The notes beneath the pieces were generated by a model, which was not told the origin of the DNA, did not search any database, and was given only the letters and a program-made list of their open reading frames with translations. From the NCBI RefSeq assembly GCF_027920545.1, contig NZ_CP115859.1, forward strand, positions 2,697,001-2,761,000: DNA of 64,000 nucleotides, given 5' to 3'. A program made the position numbers and the translations under genes. Below are positions 26,540 to 34,921 of this stretch, one piece after another (the first letter of the stretch is position 1; every line of letters starts with the position of its first letter). The stretch is from Chryseobacterium camelliae (GTDB taxonomy: Bacteria; Bacteroidota; Bacteroidia; Flavobacteriales; Weeksellaceae).

Positions 26540-28348
26540 TTATTCTCCTGCAATAATGCTGTGAAGATTTTGTCTTAATGTTTCTAAATGAGCTTTTTTC
26601 TCATCGATAGTGTTGTAAGTGTCCTTCAATAGAGGGTTTTCTCTCGATGGTTTATTGAAGAACGACAAGTTATTCTCCAGTTTTACGATTTCAGCTTCAA
26701 GGTCAGAAATCTGGCTCTTGATTTTTCTTGCTTTATCGGTAAGCTGGTTTTCAGACAGGCCTTCTTCTTTAAGTTCAAGCTCGTTGATTTTATTCAGCTT
26801 CAGTTTCTCTCTCAGAGCTTTGTTGAATTCGGTGTTGATGGAGATCTTATCCCTAGGAACTTTTCCGATATTATTCCAGGCAGTTTTAATTGCTTCGATC
26901 TTTTCGATACTGCCGTCTTCATTGGAAACCGTTTTCAGTTCTTCAAGAAGCTCTTTTTTGTTTTTATAATTTTCTTTCCAGTTATCTGTGGAAGTATTGC
27001 TTTTTTCTCTGTAATTGTTGAAAAATGTATTGCAGGCATCACGGAACTCATCCCAGATTTTGTTAGTCATGCTTTTAGGAACGTGACCGATTTTTTTCCA
27101 GTCTTCCTGGAGTTTTTTGAATAATGGTACTGAAATGTCCCATTCTTCATTATTCATATTATCCTTAGCTGTCTGGATGAGTTTTAATTTTTCTTCCAGG
27201 TGATTCTGTTGAGAACCTTTCAAGGATTTATAATAATTATTTTTAGTCGTATTGAAACTTCTTAATGTAGTTTTGAAGTCATTCCAGTTTTGATTGGATA
27301 ATTTTCTTGGAACACTTCCGGTTTTTAAGAATTCTGAACGAAGATCTTCAACTCTTCGGATGGCATTTTGCCAGTAACTATGATTAGAGGCTTCTGAAGG
27401 TTCTGAAAGTTTTTTGATTTCAGCAATAATCTGGTTTTTCTTTTCTAGATTAATGCTTTGTTCAGATTCTATAGCAGCAGAAAGTTCCGATTTTCTTTCA
27501 TGTATTTTGTTGGAAATTTCTTTGAACTCCTCCCATGTTTTTTCACGGAATTCTTCAGCAACAGGCTCAGCTTCCTCTTTCCAAAGTTTGTGAAGGTACT
27601 GAAGCTCATTCAAAGCTTTTTGGATCACGGGTTCATTTTCCAGTTCTTTGGCACGTTCTATAATGTGCTGTCTTTTCTCCAGATTATGACCATATTCTTG
27701 TTCAAGAAATTCTTTATTTAAATCCAGCATTTGATAAAACTGGTTCAGATGATGGAAATAATTGTTGTTAAGAATTTTAAATTCAGATTTAGCAACCTGT
27801 CCTGCTTTAGACCATTCCTCTTTGATTTCACGGATCGATTTGAAAAGATTCGTTCCGGGCTCGGAATTGGTATACAGGTTTTTAAGTCGTTCAATAATAT
27901 TTTGACGATGTTCAAGACTTTTCTTCTGATCTTCTTCCTGACCTTTTTGGTAAGTATCGTGCTTTTCTTTGAAGATATTTACCAAAGCGGAAAACTTGGC
28001 TTGAGAAGGATGTTCGTAGCTGAAGTTTTCAGGAGCATTTCCGGCTTCTACATATTCATGCTTTTTATCCTCTGTTTCATCATGAATGTAATGACTTGCT
28101 TTTTCCTTTAAAAGATTGAATTTTTTGAAATTTTCACCGGCATTAGGCATGTTGATGATTTTTTCCATTTCCTTTAAAGCATCCGTCAAAGAAATTTCAA
28201 CCTCTTCTTCGTGGTCTTCTGCAGAATCTGTCTCTTCATCATGAGGAGGCTCATGAGAAGAAAGGGTTTCTTCTGATGGATTCTGTGGAGATACTTCGGG
28301 AGTGTTTTTCTTTTCTTCGTTTTCAGAAAGATTGTTTTCTGTAGTCAT
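26540..28348 (-). CDS. DUF349-repeat protein
   Basis: The 602-residue protein has an acidic, disordered N-terminal region (residues 1-55, Glu/Asp rich) and then at least five helical repeats of about 70 residues, each with a W..A..V..L..EF..TG.VP pattern (for example SYWQNAIRRVEDLRSEF, DWKKIGHVPKSM, TAWNNIGKVPRDK). This is the DUF349 arrangement. The C-terminus is a coiled coil (about 535-595). Members occur singly in most Bacteroidota; their role is not well defined. No signal peptide. Confidence 0.9.
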   Translation of the reverse strand: MTTENNLSENEEKKNTPEVSPQNPSEETLSSHEPPHDEETDSAEDHEEEVEISLTDALKEMEKIINMPNAGENFKKFNLLKEKASHYIHDETEDKKHEYVEAGNAPENFSYEHPSQAKFSALVNIFKEKHDTYQKGQEEDQKKSLEHRQNIIERLKNLYTNSEPGTNLFKSIREIKEEWSKAGQVAKSEFKILNNNYFHHLNQFYQMLDLNKEFLEQEYGHNLEKRQHIIERAKELENEPVIQKALNELQYLHKLWKEEAEPVAEEFREKTWEEFKEISNKIHERKSELSAAIESEQSINLEKKNQIIAEIKKLSEPSEASNHSYWQNAIRRVEDLRSEFLKTGSVPRKLSNQNWNDFKTTLRSFNTTKNNYYKSLKGSQQNHLEEKLKLIQTAKDNMNNEEWDISVPLFKKLQEDWKKIGHVPKSMTNKIWDEFRDACNTFFNNYREKSNTSTDNWKENYKNKKELLEELKTVSNEDGSIEKIEAIKTAWNNIGKVPRDKISINTEFNKALREKLKLNKINELELKEEGLSENQLTDKARKIKSQISDLEAEIVKLENNLSFFNKPSRENPLLKDTYNTIDEKKAHLETLRQNLHSIIAGE

Positions 28349-28421
28349 AGCAAGTCTTTTATGTGAGTGGCAATAATATCTTCTAAATATAGCAATAAGC
28401 CAATTAAAACACTAATTTATG

Positions 28422-29159
28422 TTATTTTTTTTGAAAATTCCAAATTTCCCAGGCTTTTTCTGCCTGTTGTTCCAGCATATAATAGCCGTTTACGGTTTTG
28501 GCTCCTTTTTCGGAAGCATTGATGATGAATTGGGTATAATTCGGATTATAAATTAAATCAATAACCAGATGATCTTTAGACAGTCCTTCAAAAGGAAACT
28601 TCAGGCAGTCGTTCACATTCGGGAAAGTTCCCACGGGAGTACATTGAATAATAATAGGATGATCCTCAACAGTTTTCTGATCTAAATTATCGAAGTTGAT
28701 TTCTGTACTTCTGGAAACAGTGACAGCGGAAATTCCGAGTTTATCCAAAACATATTGTACGGCTTTTGCAGCTCCTCCGTTGCCTAAAATAAGGGCAGCG
28801 TTTTGGTGAGGCTTTTTATGAAGAAGCAATGTTTTTTCAAACCCGAAAGCATCTGTATTGTATCCGGTTTTTTTTTCGTTATGAATCAGGACACAGTTTA
28901 CCGCACCAATTTTTTCAGCTTCATCACTAAGCTCATCCAGATAATCAATGATTTTTTCTTTGTAGGGAATCGTCACATTAAAACCTAAAAGATCAGGAGT
29001 AGAAATTAAGTTTTCCACTTCATGGATTTCATTTAAATCAAAAATTTCATAAGAGAAACCTTTCAACATGAGTTTTTGAAATTTATTCTCAAAGAATTTT
29101 TTTGAAAAAGAATAAGAAATATTGCGTCCTATTAAACCTAATTTTTTGTTTGAAATCAT
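28422..29159 (-). CDS. aroE: Shikimate dehydrogenase
   Basis: AroE reduces 3-dehydroshikimate with NADPH in aromatic amino acid synthesis. The 245-residue protein has the substrate motif SYSFSKKFF (about residue 15), GFNVTIPYKEKI with the catalytic-type Lys (about 60-70), GYNTDAFGF, and the nucleotide loop LGNGGAAKAV (about 124-133). It is a little shorter than the E. coli enzyme, as in other Flavobacteriia. Confidence 0.94.
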   Translation of the reverse strand: MISNKKLGLIGRNISYSFSKKFFENKFQKLMLKGFSYEIFDLNEIHEVENLISTPDLLGFNVTIPYKEKIIDYLDELSDEAEKIGAVNCVLIHNEKKTGYNTDAFGFEKTLLLHKKPHQNAALILGNGGAAKAVQYVLDKLGISAVTVSRSTEINFDNLDQKTVEDHPIIIQCTPVGTFPNVNDCLKFPFEGLSKDHLVIDLIYNPNYTQFIINASEKGAKTVNGYYMLEQQAEKAWEIWNFQKK

Positions 29160-29174
29160 ACTTCAAAAATAAAA

Positions 29175-29199
29175 AAAAGACCGAAAAAACCGGTCTTTT
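29175..29199 (-). terminator. Terminator after the secreted nuclease gene
   Basis: AAAAGACCG / CGGTCTTTT forms a 9-bp stem with a 7-base loop. On the minus strand it is followed by a run of T. It is 18 bases after the stop of the EndA-type nuclease gene and so separates it from aroE. Confidence 0.85.
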
Positions 29200-29217
29200 A
29201 AAGATTAAATTTTGTAA

Positions 29218-31011
29218 TTATTCTACAATGAATTTTGTTGTCTTGGTATCTGTTTTCAGCAGGTAAACTCCTTTTGATAAAGATGTAAGATCTATTTTGT
29301 TGGAGTTCTTAAAAGGATGCTGAATTACCTGAATAAGCTTTCCTGAGAGATCAATAACTTCTGCTTTAGAAATTTTATTTAAGTTTTCACCTTTTACAAA
29401 CAGTTGGTTGTTTTTTACAGGGTTAGGGTAAATGCTGAATGCTTTTTCTTTCGAAGCTTCAGTAGTTGCTAAACTGTTGTAGCAAGTCCAGCTCAGGTCA
29501 TCGATTGCCACTCTGTTTCCGGTAGTTGGATTAGCAATTTTTATCACGACATTTCCACTTACATTGATGTTGTTGATGGTAACAGGAGTTGATGAAGTAG
29601 CTGTATAAGGAATAGTTCCTACCTGAACCCCGTTGATTTCAACATTAAGACTGCTTGAGCTTCCAGAGAATTTTAAGGCAGCGGTAACGGTCAGGCTTTG
29701 AATTCCTCCGGAAAGGGTAGAGCTGGTAAGGTTTCCGTTCCTTATCGTAATAGCTTTGTTATTAGAATTATCAATAATGCTTTGATCTGTTCTTGCATCG
29801 GTTGCGTTCCATGTAATTCCGTTATTGGTCCAGGTTTGAGTGGCGTAACTTGAAGCGGCGGCAGGAATATTGCTGAAGTCTTCAGTTCCACAGCTTCCTC
29901 CTCCCGGTTGCCCAGCAAGAGTTGTTTCCGTTGCCGTATTACTTTGTGGTGATGAATTTCCTGCGGCATCTTTGGCAATAACATAGAATGTATAGATTGT
30001 AGAAGGTGTTAATCCCTGAACTGTAGCGGTTGTTCCTGTTACGGTAGCATAAAAAGTTCCGTTAGAAAAATAAATATCATAGCCTGCTACTCCTACATTG
30101 TCTGTAGCAGCAGTCCAGCTTAAAGAAATTGAATTACTGGTTGGGTTGCTGGCAGCTAAATTGGTAGGAGATGTAGGAGCTTGATTATCTACAACCGGTG
30201 TTCCCCAGATCTGGTCCACATATTCCGGATGATCGATGTAAGGGTTTCTGTTTCCCTGATACGTATAAGAAGCATTGTTTCTTCCGATTTCGGCAGGAGA
30301 AACAGGATCTAATGTATTCCAAGCTAATAATTGATTAAGCTCCCAGGTTTGAAGACCCGGAAAAGCTGAACTTCCAAGCATATTACCGGAGCTGAATCCG
30401 GACAGTTGTGTTTCATATCGGGTTACAAAATAAAGAATCATTCTTGCGACGTCTCCTTTAAAAGCGTCAATCGGCTCGAAGACCGTTCCGGAATATCCAG
30501 GAGAAACGGAAGTTCCCAGCTTAGAACCATTTAAAGAAGTAAAAGAAGCAGAACCTACTTTTCCGTAAGGGTAGTTAGATCTCATTCCGTTTACCTTTCC
30601 ATCGGTGGCTCTGATGAAATGGATGTCTGCAACCATCGGAGAATTGCTGTTGAATAAGCTTTGGGGCACTACGTGTTCCCTGTTGTAGCAGTTGCCTTCT
30701 GTGCTGTAATTACCGCATTGATTGGTTCCGTAAGTATAAGTGTAAGGGTCTGTACCATTAGGATTTTCAGAATAAATATCTAAGATAGTTCCGTCATTTT
30801 CATAATAATAATCACGATCGGTCGTTTGATAGCCAGTCCACAATCCACTATAGCCATTGTCAACGTGACCATTGGTGATGATTTGATTAAGTTTTGTTTT
30901 CAAAGCAGCACCGGTAAGTCCTGCTGTACCGTTATAATATCCTGTCGGAATTTGTGCAAATACATTAATAAACACAAATGTTAACAGCAAAGAAAATAAT
31001 ATTCGTTTCAT
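29218..31011 (-). CDS. Secreted endonuclease I-type nuclease with FN3 domain and T9SS tail
   Basis: The 597-residue product has a signal peptide (MKRILFSLLLTFVFINVFA). Residues about 50-265 form an endonuclease I domain with CYNREHVVPQS, whose His is the usual metal/catalytic residue, and ADIHFIRATDGKVNG. Residues about 275-365 form a fibronectin type III domain. A beta-sandwich follows (about 375-510), and the end is a type A T9SS sorting domain (FSIYPNPVKNN ... TTKFIVE). The enzyme is probably exported to the surface or medium and degrades DNA or RNA for nutrients. Confidence 0.93.
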   Translation of the reverse strand: MKRILFSLLLTFVFINVFAQIPTGYYNGTAGLTGAALKTKLNQIITNGHVDNGYSGLWTGYQTTDRDYYYENDGTILDIYSENPNGTDPYTYTYGTNQCGNYSTEGNCYNREHVVPQSLFNSNSPMVADIHFIRATDGKVNGMRSNYPYGKVGSASFTSLNGSKLGTSVSPGYSGTVFEPIDAFKGDVARMILYFVTRYETQLSGFSSGNMLGSSAFPGLQTWELNQLLAWNTLDPVSPAEIGRNNASYTYQGNRNPYIDHPEYVDQIWGTPVVDNQAPTSPTNLAASNPTSNSISLSWTAATDNVGVAGYDIYFSNGTFYATVTGTTATVQGLTPSTIYTFYVIAKDAAGNSSPQSNTATETTLAGQPGGGSCGTEDFSNIPAAASSYATQTWTNNGITWNATDARTDQSIIDNSNNKAITIRNGNLTSSTLSGGIQSLTVTAALKFSGSSSSLNVEINGVQVGTIPYTATSSTPVTINNINVSGNVVIKIANPTTGNRVAIDDLSWTCYNSLATTEASKEKAFSIYPNPVKNNQLFVKGENLNKISKAEVIDLSGKLIQVIQHPFKNSNKIDLTSLSKGVYLLKTDTKTTKFIVE

Positions 31012-31060
31012 TTTTTAAAATTGGGGGGCGTAAAGATACGAAAAAGTGAAATCTTATATA

Positions 31061-32266
31061 TTAACTTTTAGTAATATAGCCTTTGCCGATCTTTGAGAAA
31101 AACCATGAAATTAGAATACCGAATACAGAAGCGGTAAGGGTGACAATGATATAGTTATTGCCAACGATTTTGATTGGGAAAGGTAGTGTCCCGATGGCTT
31201 TGAAGAATTCTGTATACAGCTGGAAATAGCATAAAAGTGTTCCTAGAATCAATCCGGAAATAATCCCTAAAGTTACGATAAGAACTCCCGTATAAAAATA
31301 AGTCTTTCTTAAATGGGCTAAAGGAAATCCAAGAGAAACCAATGATCTTGCCTGTTCTTTTTTATCGAGTTGCAAAATAATAATAGCACCTGCGAGATTG
31401 AAGGTTGTAATGAAGATCACCAATGCGAAAATAAGGTAAATGAATAATTTTTCTGTATTAATCATTTTCCAGAAAGCGGCATTTTCTTCCTCTTTTGTTT
31501 TTATTTCGATTGTTTTTCCAAGTTGTGAAACTAAGTTTTGCTTAACCAGATCAGCATTTTCAGGCTTTTTAAGCTTAACCACAATCTGATAGGCCGATTT
31601 TTTAGGAAGATCCAGCAATTCCTCAGTCAGTTCAATGGGAGCAATAATATAATTGTTAAGCTGCTCATTCCCCGGAAAAATACCTGTTACGAAAATATTC
31701 TTTTTATTATAGATGTCTTCCTCTTTAGTGATAATCCCTGTTCCGGGTTTAGGCATGAAAATCGTAGCAAAATCTGCCGTAGAATCTACAGGGATGGAGA
31801 GCCTGTTTTTTAGAGAATGCTCCATGAGCACCTCATTCGAATATTTAAAGTTGGGATAAGTTCCGTAGAAGATACTTTTATCAATAGGATTTACTTTCGT
31901 ATAGGCGGAATCCACCCCTCGTAAATAGGCGATATCTCCTTTTCCACTATAATTAATGTATACTTTTTCTTCTATAACTTTTGAAAAGTTTAGAATATCC
32001 TTGTTCTTTTTTAAAACATCTTCAGCCTGCTGTAAATTTTTGATGGTTTTTCCTGACCTGCTTTTTAAAGTAAGATCGGCATGCAGATTGGCAACAAGGT
32101 CTTTATTGAAATCTTCAAGCCCGGAGAAGACAGAAATGATCACGAACATTGCAGTCACAGCTACCGCCATCGCACTCACAGCAAGCCACGTGATAAACGT
32201 AATAGCAGTGCTCCCTTTTTTTGCTAAAAGGTATCTGGATGCGATATAAAATGCAATGTTCTTCAA
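31061..32266 (-). CDS. FtsX-like permease of LolC/E type
   Basis: The 401-residue protein has an N-terminal membrane helix (ITFITWLAVSAMAVAVTAMFVI), a large periplasmic domain (about 50-265) and three C-terminal helices (about 270-395). This is the topology of MacB/FtsX/LolE permeases. In Bacteroidota such proteins are annotated as lipoprotein-releasing permeases, but the matching ATPase is not nearby. It begins 6 bp after the rbfA stop and is co-transcribed with it. Confidence 0.85.
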   Translation of the reverse strand: MKNIAFYIASRYLLAKKGSTAITFITWLAVSAMAVAVTAMFVIISVFSGLEDFNKDLVANLHADLTLKSRSGKTIKNLQQAEDVLKKNKDILNFSKVIEEKVYINYSGKGDIAYLRGVDSAYTKVNPIDKSIFYGTYPNFKYSNEVLMEHSLKNRLSIPVDSTADFATIFMPKPGTGIITKEEDIYNKKNIFVTGIFPGNEQLNNYIIAPIELTEELLDLPKKSAYQIVVKLKKPENADLVKQNLVSQLGKTIEIKTKEEENAAFWKMINTEKLFIYLIFALVIFITTFNLAGAIIILQLDKKEQARSLVSLGFPLAHLRKTYFYTGVLIVTLGIISGLILGTLLCYFQLYTEFFKAIGTLPFPIKIVGNNYIIVTLTASVFGILISWFFSKIGKGYITKS

Positions 32267-32272
32267 GGGTGT

Positions 32273-32632
32273 CTATAAAACAGGATTGTCGCCTTCGCCT
32301 CTTAGTTCTCTTTCAAGTTTTTCTACATCATCAAGAGTGGTGTCCAGATAAAAATTAAGCTGAGGAATGACACGCACCTGTTTTGCCATTTTCTGGCCAA
32401 TGAAATTTCTGTACTGAGCTTTGTTTTCTTCAATTTCCTTCATCACCGCAGTACGATATTCCTGCGGGAAAATGCTTAAATAAATTTTAGCAATACCCAA
32501 ATCTGCCGTTACTTTTACATCAGAAACGCTTACTAAAATGCTTTGCTGGCTGTTGGCCGCCTGTTTGCGGAAAAGCTCTGCGAAGTCTTCCTGTATAATC
32601 TGTGCTACTTTTCTTTGTCTGTTACTTTCCAT
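32273..32632 (-). CDS. rbfA: Ribosome-binding factor A
   Basis: RbfA assists maturation of the 16S rRNA 5' end on the 30S subunit. The 119-residue KH-like protein has RQRKVAQIIQEDFAELF at the N-terminus and VSDVKVTADLGIAKIYLSIFP (about residues 33-53), followed by RVIPQLNFYLDTTLDD. Length and motifs are typical. Confidence 0.95.
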   Translation of the reverse strand: MESNRQRKVAQIIQEDFAELFRKQAANSQQSILVSVSDVKVTADLGIAKIYLSIFPQEYRTAVMKEIEENKAQYRNFIGQKMAKQVRVIPQLNFYLDTTLDDVEKLERELRGEGDNPVL

Positions 32633-32640
32633 AAGTTCTG

Positions 32641-32648
32641 CAAATTTA
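32641..32648 (-). promoter_or_regulatory. Probable promoter -7 box of rbfA
   Basis: The minus strand reads TAAATTTG, an exact TAnnTTTG box, 8 bases before the rbfA start, which would give an almost leaderless transcript. No clear -33 box is seen. Confidence 0.4.
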
Positions 32649-32726
32649 GTACTTTTGTTTGAATTGATACTTTGAAATTCAGATGCAGTATCAAATTTAC
32701 AACTTAAAATTATTGATTAGTATTGT

Positions 32727-33125
32727 ATGAAGCTAGAACATATTGGTATTGCCGTAAAGTCTTTAGGAATCTCTGATAATCTTTTTGCTAAATTATTGGG
32801 AAAAGAATCTTACAAAAAAGAAACTGTAGAAAGGGAAGGTGTCGTAACCTCTTTTTATGAAACCGGAGAAAGTAAAATTGAGCTTTTGGAAGCCAGTAAT
32901 CCGGAAAGCCCGATCTCAAAATTTATAGATAAAAAAGGAGAAGGGATTCATCATTTGGCATTCGGAGTAGAAAATATATTGGAAGAAGTAAAAAGATTAA
33001 AAAATGAAGGTTTTCAGTTTATCTCCGAAGAACCGAAAGAAGGTGCTGATAACAAATTAGTTGTCTTCCTACACCCGAAATCCACCAACGGAGTACTCGT
33101 AGAATTGTGCCAAGAAAAACCATAA
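32727..33125 (+). CDS. mce: Methylmalonyl-CoA epimerase
   Basis: The 132-residue glyoxalase/VOC-fold protein interconverts the methylmalonyl-CoA epimers in propionate metabolism. Visible metal-ligand features are LEHIGIAVKSL (His near residue 5), GIHHLAFGVENI (about 72-83) and VELCQE at the end with the C-terminal Glu. Length is normal. It is divergent from rbfA and lies just before the tRNA gene. Confidence 0.93.
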   Translation: MKLEHIGIAVKSLGISDNLFAKLLGKESYKKETVEREGVVTSFYETGESKIELLEASNPESPISKFIDKKGEGIHHLAFGVENILEEVKRLKNEGFQFISEEPKEGADNKLVVFLHPKSTNGVLVELCQEKP

Positions 33126-33130
33126 AAAGT

Positions 33131-33160
33131 TTTGTAGTGAAAGAATTTTTGTTATTTTTG
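33131..33160 (+). promoter_or_regulatory. Promoter of the CAU tRNA gene
   Basis: TTTG at 33131-33134 and TATTTTTG at 33153-33160 are separated by 18 bases. This fits the Bacteroidota TTTG / TAnnTTTG promoter and lies 28 bases before the tRNA. Confidence 0.75.
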
Positions 33161-33188
33161 CAAACACAAAATTTAACCAAAGTTTTGA

Positions 33189-33262
33189 GGTCCTATAGCT
33201 CAGTTGGTTAGAGCACCTGACTCATAATCAGGTGGTCCCTGGTTCGAGCCCAGGTGGGACCA
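33189..33262 (+). tRNA. tRNA with anticodon CAU (Met, or Ile2 if lysidine-modified)
   Basis: A full cloverleaf can be drawn. The acceptor is GGTCCTA / TGGGACC with discriminator A, the D-arm is GCTCAGTTGGTTAGAGC, and the anticodon arm is CCTGA-CTCATAA-TCAGG. The T-arm is CCTGG-TTCGAGC-CCAGG. CCA is not encoded. The CAU anticodon means elongator Met or Ile2, which I cannot separate by eye. Its 3' end is the integration site of the island that follows. Confidence 0.95.
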
Positions 33263-33271
33263 CTACAAAAA
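33251..33271 (+). repeat. attL: left copy of 21-bp direct repeat (tRNA 3' end)
   Basis: The 21 bases starting CAGGTGGGACCACTAC cover the last part of the T-arm and the acceptor end of the tRNA plus nine bases beyond it. The identical 21 bases recur at 62698-62718. The tRNA stays intact on this side. Confidence 0.85.
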
Positions 33272-33277
33272 CTCGAC

Positions 33278-33302
33278 AAGCCCCTATTTATGGGGCTTTT
33301 TT
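33278..33302 (+). terminator. Terminator after the tRNA (island side)
   Basis: AAGCCCC / GGGGCTT stem with TATTTAT loop followed by a T run, 16 bases after the tRNA. It belongs to the island, which therefore supplies a new terminator to the tRNA; the original one lies beyond attR. Confidence 0.85.
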
Positions 33303-33569
33303 ATTTCCCAAAAATACAACGCTGAAATATACGCTTAAACTTCCTTGGAAAAGCCTTACTGGATTGACTTCGCAAGGATGTGGTTCTATTTTAAAATAAA
33401 AATTAAAATGATTTTGTGATTATAAAATTACAGAAGTTATTCTCCTATTTTATATCTGTGTTGCCTTTGCCTAAAGAGATTGAAAAAATTTCCATTTTCG
33501 TCAATCTCCAATATTTCTTCAAAAAATACCAAATATTTTTATCTTAGTCCTCCTAAAAGTCCTCTTACA

Positions 33570-34517
33570 ATGTCTAAACATGATATAACCCAAATACCTA
33601 TTAAATCTGCTGTTAAGATTTTCACGTTTTTAGATCAGTTTTTAGAAGAGGAAAATCTTGACCCCAAGTATTTTGAGGATTGCATGAAAAGCTTTACCTC
33701 TGAGGAACAATATTTTATTTTTGTTTATGCTTCCAAATATTTTGATTATAGAGAAGGAAATTTTATACATAAATGGGTCGAAAACTTAGTTAATTCGTAT
33801 GGCTTTGATGAAGTGAAAGATTATTTATCTATGATTCTCACTAATGCTGAAAAAGTGCTTAAAAAAGTAAATACAGAAACTACCAGATTTAAAGAAATTG
33901 ATTATCTGAATGCTGTTTTAACAAAAAGTAAAGAATCGGGGTTGACCTCACATGCAGCTACTAGCAAACCTCTGAGACAAAAGATAACTTTGAAATTGAA
34001 GAAAGGAGAAAATGTTAATGATTTTAAAGCTCACACCAGAATACCTTTATATATTGATAAAAGAGTACGATTATCCTTTAAGGATGACATGCATAATATC
34101 CTTAAAGATATTATGGATTATGAGCTGATTGATAAGTTGTTTTATAATACGTTTGAATTTCCTGCAAATACGTATGAATTGCAGTTCTTATACCTGAGTG
34201 TAGGACGAAAATCCAATCTTGAAGCTTGTATAAATACTTTGTATAAAACTTATAAGGACAAAATACTAAAACATCGGACGTATGAATCGTATGTTGTAAA
34301 ATACAACAAAAAAATAGATGCTAAACCTAAAAAAACAGGTGATCTTATCGATCTTAATCCTAAAAAAATAGCACCCCCTGAAATTCTCCGCTATCATTTT
34401 ATGGTTGCTCTTTATAATGCTTTCCCCTATATCAGGGAATCTATAAGTGAATCTATAGAAAAAGATTCCACAAAAACTATTGAAAGCTGTCTTACACAAA
34501 AAATCAAAAATCTCTGA
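33570..34517 (+). CDS. Island protein of unknown function
   Basis: I place the start at the ATG at 33570 (MSKHDITQIP) instead of the TTG 90 bases upstream, because the extra N-terminus is low-complexity and the ATG is better. This gives about 315 residues. The product is soluble, helix-rich and basic in the C-terminal half, without any motif I recognise. It lies first in the replication/integration module, about 100 bp before the HTH gene. A regulatory or replication accessory role is possible but unsupported. Confidence 0.6.
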   Translation: MSKHDITQIPIKSAVKIFTFLDQFLEEENLDPKYFEDCMKSFTSEEQYFIFVYASKYFDYREGNFIHKWVENLVNSYGFDEVKDYLSMILTNAEKVLKKVNTETTRFKEIDYLNAVLTKSKESGLTSHAATSKPLRQKITLKLKKGENVNDFKAHTRIPLYIDKRVRLSFKDDMHNILKDIMDYELIDKLFYNTFEFPANTYELQFLYLSVGRKSNLEACINTLYKTYKDKILKHRTYESYVVKYNKKIDAKPKKTGDLIDLNPKKIAPPEILRYHFMVALYNAFPYIRESISESIEKDSTKTIESCLTQKIKNL

Positions 34518-34609
34518 AAATGCGTAAAATTTTCTTACAATTTGTAAGAAATTACGCATTCTCCCTTTAGGTCGATAATCCCATTACTTTTGTCTCAAAT
34601 GCGAAAGTA

Positions 34610-34921
34610 ATGAATGACAAAGACTCACTAATTTATCATTTTTCAAAATTCGTTTCCGAGTTGGAAAACCGAATAGCTCAGAGAGTACTATCTGAACTAA
34701 CGGCACATTCTGGCTTGCTTGGAGGTGTACAGCCAAGCGAGGAAAGGCTTTTGAAAGCCGATGAACTGTGCGAACTGCTCCACATTTCTACCTCGCATTT
34801 ATATAATCTTAGAAAAAAATTCCCTGACTTCCCGATTCAATACTTCGGAGGATCACCGAGGTATAAGCTATCGGAAGTTGAGGAATTTATCAAAGTTCAA
34901 CCTTTAAAAAAGAAAAAGTAA
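34610..34921 (+). CDS. MerR/excisionase-type helix-turn-helix protein
   Basis: The 103-residue protein has a helix-turn-helix of the excisionase/HTH_17 type: LKADELCELLHISTSHLYNLRKK (about 47-69) followed by a wing-like PIQYFGGSPRYKLSEVEEFI. Such small proteins bind DNA as excisionases or regulators in Bacteroidota integrative elements. Its stop overlaps the start of the helicase-like gene by one base, so the two are translationally coupled. Confidence 0.8.
   Translation: MNDKDSLIYHFSKFVSELENRIAQRVLSELTAHSGLLGGVQPSEERLLKADELCELLHISTSHLYNLRKKFPDFPIQYFGGSPRYKLSEVEEFIKVQPLKKKK

Noticed and set aside
27458..28111. Plus-strand frames within the DUF349 gene
   Set aside because: Phe/Ser-rich antisense shadows of a Lys/Glu-rich coding region.
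33480..33569. Upstream TTG start for the first island gene
   Set aside because: The extra 30 residues are low-complexity and the ATG at 33570 is the better start.
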